Assembly (NCBI GenBank): GCA_025457815.1
Contig: JALOTQ010000005.1
Location: 1 to 36,629 of the forward strand
DNA: 36,629 bases
Reading direction: 5' to 3'
Source: Thermoplasmata archaeon
Lineage (GTDB): Archaea > Thermoplasmatota > Thermoplasmata > UBA10834
Shown: one piece after another, positions 17,201-22,647 of the stretch
Position numbering within the stretch: position 1 is the first letter of the stretch
Layout: each line of letters begins with the position of its first letter
Translations under genes and position numbers: made by a program
The notes under the pieces: generated by a model
Database searches by the model: none
What the model saw: only the letters and a program-made list of their open reading frames with translations
What the model was told of the DNA's origin: nothing

Positions 17201-18094
17201 CAATGTCCCGTCCGGCTGAGGCACCAGACATGTCTGGTCCTGATACAGCAACGGATTGCCGATGAGCTCCGCCCAGACGTGCTCGTACGCAGCCGAGAGC
17301 TTGAGCATCAGGACCTGGCCTTCCTGGTAGGCGGAGCCTAGGAGGTATATGTTCCCGTCCTCTCCCCGGGCGATGTCCCACGAATACTCGTAGGTGTACG
17401 GTATGCTGAAGAGCCTCTGCGTGATTATGGACCCGACCGAGTCGAATACGATGAGCCCGACGTCTGTGCCGTCGTTCCTGTCCATGAACGCGTACAGGTT
17501 GCCCGACGTGTCGAAGGTCGCTCCCCACGGATCGGCCGCAAACAAGCCCTCGCTCTTGGCGGCCCATCTGAGTGACCCGTCGTCGTTCACGACCACGAAC
17601 ATGCCTGTCCATCGAGAGTCATGTCCTGCCATCGCGAACGCGCCGATCTCCGGGCTGTACACTAGCCTCACGGTCTGCATGTACTCGCCAACCGAATATG
17701 CGTAGGCGAGGGTACCGTCCGTGTATATCTTGGCGTAGAACCCCATCTCGCCGGACCAGTCGGAGTATTCGCCTCCGACATAGACGTCACCTATCGGGCT
17801 GACAGCAATGTCGGTTATTGTAGTTCCGGAACCAATCTCGAGAATGCGGTCCCAGACGAGGCCCCCGCTCGGGTCGTACTTGGCTACGAACGCCTTCGTC
17901 AGGCCGGAAACCGGGTCGACGGACGGGCCGGCGATGTAGATATTGCCGAACAGGTCGGCGTCCACGGTCGATGCGAAGTCAGAAGCCGACATTCCCCATG
18001 TGTGCCCGTACGAGATCGTCACGGAGGACGAACCGGGCAGCACAGCGCACAGCATCGCTAACGCAATCACTGAAGCTATGAGTGATCTCCTCAC
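11243..18094 (-). CDS. Giant secreted multidomain protein: beta-propeller, 11 PKD, 4 PPC and a clostripain (C11) protease domain
   Basis: 2283 residues. Signal peptide at 1-24 (MRRSLIASVIALAMLC...). Residues about 28-430 are propeller-like repeats (GNIYIAG, GDVYVGGEY, GNIYLLGSAY). Then three PKD domains (about 435-690), a PPC domain beginning AYEPDD, a PKD, and a second PPC. The protease domain covers about 1055-1420, with catalytic His1141 in WDHGGGW and Cys1188 in DACLMG, the peptidase C11 pair. After it come PPC-PKD-PPC and then six PKD domains in a row to about 2245. The tail (PRLQEPPPIIPLPQLDTP) is proline-rich with no sorting signal or membrane helix, so the protein may be released or bound non-covalently. 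PKD units show the WxFGDG and GxYxVxLTVxD strands. The GTG start follows GAGGGGGG by 6-7 nt and a TATA-like box. Function: extracellular cysteine endopeptidase carried on a long adhesive scaffold. Confidence 0.95.
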   Translation of the reverse strand: MRRSLIASVIALAMLCAVLPGSSSVTISYGHTWGMSASDFASTVDADLFGNIYIAGPSVDPVSGLTKAFVAKYDPSGGLVWDRILEIGSGTTITDIAVSPIGDVYVGGEYSDWSGEMGFYAKIYTDGTLAYAYSVGEYMQTVRLVYSPEIGAFAMAGHDSRWTGMFVVVNDDGSLRWAAKSEGLFAADPWGATFDTSGNLYAFMDRNDGTDVGLIVFDSVGSIITQRLFSIPYTYEYSWDIARGEDGNIYLLGSAYQEGQVLMLKLSAAYEHVWAELIGNPLLYQDQTCLVPQPDGTLYAIGVVDDRSNGTDGPSIIQVDQSGAVLDATYYPQEPTGGQLLFNDVVSVPTGGLVIAGGSYGPVNIVGLPIPGVQVTPLENYWSVDTVTWQPIWPAASSVTLTVSDPDASVDNYDISMGFQAWFGMIDTSVPTLVAEITYRVSNSNPAEFSFRGTVSGGDKPYTFEWNFGDGTTGTGARVRHVFAEPGMYSVNLRATDSVGEFGVAWTSVAVAGPPVIYSFDCWPNPTSLTSPVTFTVDAVDVDGGEISSYVWDFGDAMSDYTTNSSAVHYYSAAGSYLATVTVTDDEGDSSSSTMSVEVLDVTGEPVAEFYWNPTNPAVGESIYFDGSLSYDYDGYIVAYQWYFGDGGGYGIGPYVWYSFYSPGTFLVTLSIVDNMGFGDYVTYPVEVSGGGDADAYEPDDFYMDATPISPGESQLHSIHNSGTDVDWVWFSINESAWAAIYTYGTISTYHDTMIYLYDSYNVPYSHIAYDDDSGGNLYSRIEIYLDPGVYYAMVRPYSTMDIAEYYLALDIGPGPNIPPVAQFVWLGTPTVGVPILFDGSGSYDVDGYIVQYYWYFSDSNETSSEPVVMHTFSEAGQFWVQLGVMDDDGDWSWADAYVPVCMPAEPDLYEPDDSYDLAKMIAVGESQLRSIHDGGLDVDWATFTLSEQTTLRIRTSGPLGQWTDTMMELYDSAGVPVTPIASDDNSGGHYWAMIRATLDPGTYYVLVWSVNMSYEIPTYYLSLELSTGASSWTFMVYMDADNNLETAGIWDFQEMATVGSSVDVNILVQFDRISGGDYSYGDWTSTKRFLVEWGTEPYAASALEDIGEANMGDWTTLADFVTWGVNLYPADNYALILWDHGGGWDGAVCWDDTSFGDSLTLDELELAMATVYSSTGARMNLVGFDACLMGMVEVAYEFHEYMDVMVASEELVAWEGFPYDTIMYDLLSTPGMNAVDLGAVMVQRFIEYFGTLGFDEMSAVSMTGMAGVFSAVDAFAAELMLELENYSMQISDARWATEMFGWDYADLYDFANELASRLPDCSLRNASMDLMLALDEAVIAEAHGDYHAQAHGVSIYYPPSGYYASYDDLDFASDCLWDEFLQTAVSVVPDAYEPDNEYNYASWLTLGQAQTHSIHDGGLDVDWAMFYIDGPTDVRVETFGGWGMYFDTELWLFDSSGVPYSAIAYSDDANGTWSVIQTALPSAGYYYVKVTSFAQAMDIPLYYLIVSAGYYPNQPPYADWYPDSQPMVGVPAIFNGSYSWDPDGYIVDWFWYFGDGSTASGMIVEHVFASAGIYYITLTVMDDDGATGNLTLEFSVIYPAEPDSYESDDVWTEANTIAVGETQFHSIHDGGLDVDWVTFSIASQSDVRIETCGPFSDWVDTMLWLYDSAGVPLYEIAFNDDYNYYYWSRITMNLPAGQYWARVESYDHWGEIMLYNLTLSLGPFPNQLPVPLISTWGDPFVGQWVYFNGYSSYDPDGYIVEMTWDLGDGTVVDGGWVSHVYAAAGMYEVSLTAVDDMGGSAIAYAYLEIFESTNQSPVAVIDAWPTYASVGQSVYFGGNLSYDPDGWIVDWFWQFDDGWSVWGESTSYAFWTAGDHVVWLTVWDNFGWANSTYVVIHVGSGQPPIVYASYFPWDPVPWETICFSASGSYDPDGWIDHFEWDMGDDGYIWTTSWDLWYYYSEGGTYEVILTAVDNSGLYSSVNITVVVNEAPVAVIIPSTDSGSVGSAVTFDGAASYDPDGSAIMGYWWNFSDGTTASGPVVSHVFVSAGVHTVALFVTDESGGYGWTELLFVVTEPMPPLAVASYSPPRPLVGELVMFDGSFSIDQDGSIVTWIWQFGDGAVAAGQAVWHVYQYAGTYEVELTVIDESGLVDEDVVTIVVASVPVAEFRHSPILPFVDQQVTFYAYGSYDEVGITDYIWSFGDGTYATGWQVTHAYAAAGAYEVELTVRNVFGVEASHVEHVFVGTPLVPRLQEPPPIIPLPQLDTPVQYEPVLAATCESKI

Positions 18095-18136
18095 TACGAA
18101 CCCCCCTCAGTCTAAGACTGCCATTCGAGGCTAAGC

Positions 18137-18143
18137 TATATAT
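18137..18143 (-). promoter_or_regulatory. TATA-like box for the giant C11/PKD protein
   Basis: ATATATA on the minus strand, about 45 nt before the GTG at 18094, predicting a leader of about 20 nt that includes the G-rich ribosome-binding site. It shares the 208-nt divergent intergenic region with the dikinase promoter at 18265. Confidence 0.6.
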
Positions 18144-18264
18144 GACTTTGCGGGGAAATCACACACTGACTGGGGAGTCGAACAAGGTCTGATTCTGGGG
18201 GATTCCCGGAGAAGTGCGCCCCAAATGCACCAAGGCGCGGGGGCCCGTATCGGATGAGAAACTG

Positions 18265-18272
18265 TTTAAAAG
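18265..18272 (+). promoter_or_regulatory. TATA-like box for the dikinase-lipocalin fusion gene
   Basis: TTTAAAAG centred about 34 nt before the ATG at 18303, predicting a leader of about 10 nt with GGAG at 18292-18295. Confidence 0.5.
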
Positions 18273-18302
18273 AAGGCGTCAGCTTAAGGACGGAGCAAGT
18301 GC

Positions 18303-21300
18303 ATGGCGCGATTCCCGGATCACATGGACTCGAGTAAGTCAGGCGAAGCATCGACATCACTAGTTCCGCTCGGCGAATCTGCCGGCAAAGCGTCGGTCGT
18401 TGGAGGAAAGGCGGCAAACCTTGGGACGTTGATCTCGGCGGGCATCGCTGTTCCCCAAGGGGTCGTCGTTCCAACTGAAGCTTATCTGAGATTCCTGCGA
18501 GACAGCAGTCTCCAGCAGAGAATCACGACCCTGCTCGAGAAGGTGGACTACTCAGACGAGAGGTCCCTGAACGAATGCTCGCGCACAATCCGTGGCATGA
18601 TCACAGGGGTGGAACTAAATCCTGGGCTCTCGACCAGCATCGAGGTGGCGCTCGAAGAACTGGATAAGGACGCGACGTGGGCCGTGAGATCCTCTGCCAT
18701 AGCCGAAGACCTCGCAGAATCGTCATTCGCTGGTCAGCAGGACACCTTCCTGGGCATCCGAGCTGGAGACGTTCCCGACCATGTCAGGAAATGCTGGGCT
18801 TCATACTGGAACGCCAGGGCGATCAAGTACAGGCACGACGCGGGATTTCGCCGAGACGCGGAGGGTATGGCAGTCCTGATCCAGAAGATGGTAGATGCAA
18901 GCGTTTCTGGCATCCTCTTCACGACTGACCCTTTGACGGGGGACAAGAAGAAGATGATTGTCGAATCGACCCGGGGCCTCGGAGAGGCCGTCGCCTCCGG
19001 ACAAGTCATCCCCGACAGGTTCACCATCAGCAAGGACACAATCGAGGTAGTAGACAGGCGGCTCAGCGAGAGCCTGGAGCCCACTCGAACAGGGGCTTCG
19101 CTGAACGACGGCACTCTGAGATCTCTGGGCGAACTCGGATTGCGCATCGAGCGGCTCTTCGGAGCACCCCAAGACATCGAGTGGGCGGTCGAGGACGATG
19201 TCATCTTCATACTCCAGTCGAGGCCGATCACCACCCTGGGGTCGGACTCCCAGACGCTCTGGACAAGGGCCTACGGTGACGAATACTGGGCGGATGTCAC
19301 ATCTCCGCTGTTCTACTCGCTGCTGGGAGACTACCTCACGCAATATGTCAACCACGAGGGGTCAAGGATACTCGGATACACTGGCATTGTGGGCAAGGAG
19401 CTGCTGAGGGTGCACAAAGGACATGTCTACTTCAACACCGACGTCCTGGAGGAGGTTTTCAGCTACAACCCGAGGTTCTCGAGGACGAAAGAGCTCCTGA
19501 ACTACTTCCCCGTGAAGGACCAGCAAAGGATTGCGAACATCCCGACGAGAATGCTGAGGAGAATCTGGTCTGAGGTTCGAGTCATGTTCATCGACCCTGA
19601 TGGCATGATGATTCGGACCGACAAGGCGTACAACGCCTGGGCAGACCGGTTTCTGAAGGAGATGAGGCGGTTCGACGAGCTGGACCTCGGCAGACTCTCG
19701 ACCGAAGAGCTCGAGAGCGAGTTCTGGGACATGGAGAGAGCCTACCTCAAGCACTACAGGCTAATCAGGTACGGGATGGTCACCCACAGCATCGGCACGA
19801 ACCTCATAGTGAAGCGGTGGCTGACTGACTGGCTGGGCGACTCGAACGGCGTGCTGTACTCCAGGCTGATGTCCGGGCTGCCGGACAACAAGACCATCAA
19901 GACGAACATAGCGCTCGCGAAGCTTGCGAAGTTGGCCCGGGAAGACGACTCGGTCCTCGAGGCACTCCATTCAGAATCATCGCATGAGTTCCTCGCGAGG
20001 CTCAAGACCGACAAGAATCTGAACGAGTTCGGGAAGGAGCTGGGTTCCTTCTTGTCGGAGTATGGGCATAGGTCTCACACGCGGGAAATCTACTTCCCGC
20101 GTTGGGTCGACGATCCGTCTCTGGTCATAGACGTCGTGAAGGCCCTTGTCTCGTCCGAGCGGCTCTACCTGGAGGAGCTAGAGAAGGCGAAGGAGGAGGA
20201 CAGGATCAGGGCGGAAGAGGAGGTGCTCTTCAGGATCTCCCGGCAGAAGCTCGGGTTCGTCCGGAAGAGAGTCTTCAAGATCGTTCTGAGGTTTGCCCAG
20301 ACTTACCTGATGTTCAGAGAGAATCAGAGATTTTACCTCGACCATCAGATAATGCGCCAGAGAAGGCTGTTCATGGAGTACTCAAGGAGGTTCGTGGCGT
20401 CTGGAGCGTTGCAGAAGCCCGACGACATATTCTTCCTGAGCAAGGAGGAGGTATTCGGAATTGCAGGAGGTCGCGCAAAGGTCGACCGCGAGACTATCGC
20501 CATGCGCCGCAAGGAGTTCGAGGACTATCGCAGCATACTGCCTCCCAAGTTCGTCCAAGGCGACCGGGAGTTCGACGACACCGTCGTCAAACTCGACGGG
20601 AGCCTCAGAATCACAGGCACTTCGGCCAGCCCGGGCACATTCACGGGTAAGGTCCGAGTCGTGGACTCGATCGAACACCTAGCACTGGTCCAGCAGAACG
20701 AGATACTGGTGACCACCAATACCGATCCAGGATGGACTGCGGTGTTCTCGAAGCTCGGAGGGCTGGTGACAGAGACGGGAGGTATGCTCTCGCACGGAGC
20801 CGTGGTTTCGAGGGAGTACGGCATACCTGCGGTCACGGCTGTAACCGGCGCGACTTCGCTCCTAAAGACGGGCCAGATTGTAACGCTGGACGGGGGAGAA
20901 GGGGTTGTCTACATCGAAAGAGGGGTGCGGGCGAAGGACTCTGACATAATCCACGAGTTCGGTGACCACATCGACTGGAACGAGAGTTACTATTTCAACT
21001 TCTACGACCAGAGGAACGCCATCTGCGGCTTCATGCGCATCGGCCTCAAACCCAACAGGAACGAAAAGAGCATGTTCTGCTTCTTCATGATGCCGGATGG
21101 CGAAGTGATAGGGGGGAGGGAGCAGGAGAGCTTCAGGAACGCAGAGCTCAGGGTCAGGGGGCTGCGATACGAGAAGGTCGTCCCGGAAAGGACCTGGAGG
21201 CTGCTCTTCACAGGCACGATGCTGAAGTCGTCCGGACGGGAGTCGGTCGCGAGCGAGGTGTTCTTCAATCTCGAGTTCGAAGGTATGAACAAGATCTTCG

Positions 21301-21848
21301 ATTACAGAGAGAGCGTGCCTCCAGAGAAGGTCCAGATGTCGCGCGTGGCCGCGGCAGAGCACATGGAGCAGTTCGGCCGCATCACCGGCAAGCTCGTCAT
21401 CGATGGCAGGGAATACGCCATCGAAGGGCTCGGGGAGAGGGACCATTCATGGGGGGTCAGAGACTGGATCGCCCCAACGATGTGGGTCTGGCTGACCGCG
21501 CAGTTCGGAGAGGACTGTGCGTTCAACCTGACCAAACTGCTCGTGAACGAAGGTGAGGTGGACGCGGGATTCATCCACATCGATGGGGAGAACAAGGCGA
21601 TCGTGCGAGCCGAGATTCAGACGGACTTCGAGCCCGATGGTGCGCCAAGGTTTCTGAAGCTGGTCCTGCATGACAAGGGAGGGGAGGAACATCTCATCTC
21701 CGGCTCCGTCATTATGGGAACGAAGCTCCCGTTCGCGGGACCGGACGGCAGGAGCCTCGCGGTGATGCACGAGACGCTTTCAAGATACGAGTACAGGGGA
21801 ATGACGGGCTACGGAATCGCGGAGTATCTGACGAGGATGAAGGAGTAG
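18303..21848 (+). CDS. Dikinase (PEP-synthase/rifampicin-phosphotransferase-like) fused to a C-terminal CrtC/AttH-like domain
   Basis: 1181 residues. Residues about 15-315 are the PPDK N-terminal ATP-grasp domain (KAANLGTLISAGIAVPQG; WAVRSSAIAEDL...SFAGQQDTFLG from 126; ILQSRPITT). Residues about 320-760 match the middle domain of rifampicin phosphotransferase-type dikinases (FLSEYGHRSHTREI; PRWVDDP; KPDDIFFLSKEEV) rather than the TIM barrel of true PEP synthases. Residues about 770-885 are the swivelling phosphohistidine domain, with catalytic His831 in GGMLSHGAVVSREYGIPAV. Together they equal a complete enzyme of about 865 residues. Some 300 further residues contain G-x-GERDHSWGVRDW (RDHSW at 1046-1050), a hallmark of carotenoid-hydratase/AttH-like lipocalin-type domains. 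Family knowledge: such dikinases move phosphates from ATP through the histidine to a small molecule. The substrate is unknown; the fused domain suggests a hydrophobic one. It is followed after 37 nt by a nucleotidyltransferase-fold gene. Confidence 0.92.
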   Translation: MARFPDHMDSSKSGEASTSLVPLGESAGKASVVGGKAANLGTLISAGIAVPQGVVVPTEAYLRFLRDSSLQQRITTLLEKVDYSDERSLNECSRTIRGMITGVELNPGLSTSIEVALEELDKDATWAVRSSAIAEDLAESSFAGQQDTFLGIRAGDVPDHVRKCWASYWNARAIKYRHDAGFRRDAEGMAVLIQKMVDASVSGILFTTDPLTGDKKKMIVESTRGLGEAVASGQVIPDRFTISKDTIEVVDRRLSESLEPTRTGASLNDGTLRSLGELGLRIERLFGAPQDIEWAVEDDVIFILQSRPITTLGSDSQTLWTRAYGDEYWADVTSPLFYSLLGDYLTQYVNHEGSRILGYTGIVGKELLRVHKGHVYFNTDVLEEVFSYNPRFSRTKELLNYFPVKDQQRIANIPTRMLRRIWSEVRVMFIDPDGMMIRTDKAYNAWADRFLKEMRRFDELDLGRLSTEELESEFWDMERAYLKHYRLIRYGMVTHSIGTNLIVKRWLTDWLGDSNGVLYSRLMSGLPDNKTIKTNIALAKLAKLAREDDSVLEALHSESSHEFLARLKTDKNLNEFGKELGSFLSEYGHRSHTREIYFPRWVDDPSLVIDVVKALVSSERLYLEELEKAKEEDRIRAEEEVLFRISRQKLGFVRKRVFKIVLRFAQTYLMFRENQRFYLDHQIMRQRRLFMEYSRRFVASGALQKPDDIFFLSKEEVFGIAGGRAKVDRETIAMRRKEFEDYRSILPPKFVQGDREFDDTVVKLDGSLRITGTSASPGTFTGKVRVVDSIEHLALVQQNEILVTTNTDPGWTAVFSKLGGLVTETGGMLSHGAVVSREYGIPAVTAVTGATSLLKTGQIVTLDGGEGVVYIERGVRAKDSDIIHEFGDHIDWNESYYFNFYDQRNAICGFMRIGLKPNRNEKSMFCFFMMPDGEVIGGREQESFRNAELRVRGLRYEKVVPERTWRLLFTGTMLKSSGRESVASEVFFNLEFEGMNKIFDYRESVPPEKVQMSRVAAAEHMEQFGRITGKLVIDGREYAIEGLGERDHSWGVRDWIAPTMWVWLTAQFGEDCAFNLTKLLVNEGEVDAGFIHIDGENKAIVRAEIQTDFEPDGAPRFLKLVLHDKGGEEHLISGSVIMGTKLPFAGPDGRSLAVMHETLSRYEYRGMTGYGIAEYLTRMKE

Positions 21849-21885
21849 GGCCTGAGCATCAGGACGTGGCCGAAGGGGAGATGAG

Positions 21886-22647
21886 ATGGAAGAGGACAGG
21901 CCGTTGTCGGACATGCCGAGGGAGGCGACGCGTATTGTGGACCGCGCGCGCGACCGCGGTGTCCAGCTCAGGCTGATGGGAGGGCTGGCTGTCAGGATGC
22001 ACTGCAGCAACCCTGACTTCTGCGAGAGGAAGTACTCTGACATCGACCTCATAGGCTTGAGCTCCCAGGGGGAGATGATCGAGGCAGTGTTCCGGGACCT
22101 CGGCTACGAACCCGACAAGGAGTTCAACGTCCTACACGGCACTCAGCGACTCAAGTACGAGGATCACTTCAACAACAGGCACGCAGAGGTGTTCCTCGAC
22201 AAGTTCCGCATGGATCAGACGCTCGATTTCCGGGGAAGGCTCGAGATCCATCCGTACACGATATCCCTCAGCGACCTATTCATCACCAAGATCCAGGTCG
22301 TGAAGATGGATGAGAAGGACTTCCACGACCTGTTCTCGCTCCTGAGGGAGAACAAGATAGGGGTGGACGACCGCGAGGGCGTGATAAACGCGCGCTACGT
22401 GGCCCAGATGTGCGCGCACGACTGGGGGCTGTATCATACCGTGCTCAGGAATCTCGACAGGCTCACTGAGTTCTACGACCACTTCAAGCTGGACCAACGG
22501 GAGCGAGATTCCATGGACCGGAAGATATGGATAATCAGGCTGATGATCATCGAGGAGCCGAAAGGGCCCATCTGGAAGGCCAGGGACCGTGTTGGCGAGA
22601 GGCTCCCGTATTTCGATGAGGTCGAGAGGGAGGGTGGGGAGGACTAG
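21886..22647 (+). CDS. Nucleotidyltransferase-fold protein (AbiEii/MNT-like)
   Basis: 253 residues. The N-terminal part has the nucleotidyltransferase signature: a G-G turn in LMGGLAVRMHC (Gly32-Gly33) and a D-x-D pair in YSDIDLIG (Asp52, Asp54), followed by a strand with HAEVFLDKF that could supply the third acidic residue. This matches the MNT/AbiEii branch, whose members transfer nucleotides to proteins, RNA or small molecules, but also include inactive ones. Residues about 130-253 are helical with many charged residues. No cognate antitoxin-like small gene is next to it. It is probably co-transcribed with the upstream dikinase fusion (37-nt gap, AGGGGAG about 5 nt before the ATG). Its TAG overlaps the TAG of the convergent STAND gene within one CTAG palindrome. 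Confidence 0.82.
   Translation: MEEDRPLSDMPREATRIVDRARDRGVQLRLMGGLAVRMHCSNPDFCERKYSDIDLIGLSSQGEMIEAVFRDLGYEPDKEFNVLHGTQRLKYEDHFNNRHAEVFLDKFRMDQTLDFRGRLEIHPYTISLSDLFITKIQVVKMDEKDFHDLFSLLRENKIGVDDREGVINARYVAQMCAHDWGLYHTVLRNLDRLTEFYDHFKLDQRERDSMDRKIWIIRLMIIEEPKGPIWKARDRVGERLPYFDEVEREGGED

Noticed and set aside
18303-20950. True phosphoenolpyruvate synthase (PpsA)
   Set aside because: The middle region resembles rifampicin-phosphotransferase-type dikinases and no C-terminal PEP/pyruvate TIM barrel is present; the C-terminus is instead a CrtC/AttH-like domain.
21886-22647. Toxin of a nucleotidyltransferase toxin-antitoxin pair
   Set aside because: No small HEPN or AbiEi-like partner is adjacent. 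The gene is downstream of the dikinase fusion and convergent with the STAND gene.
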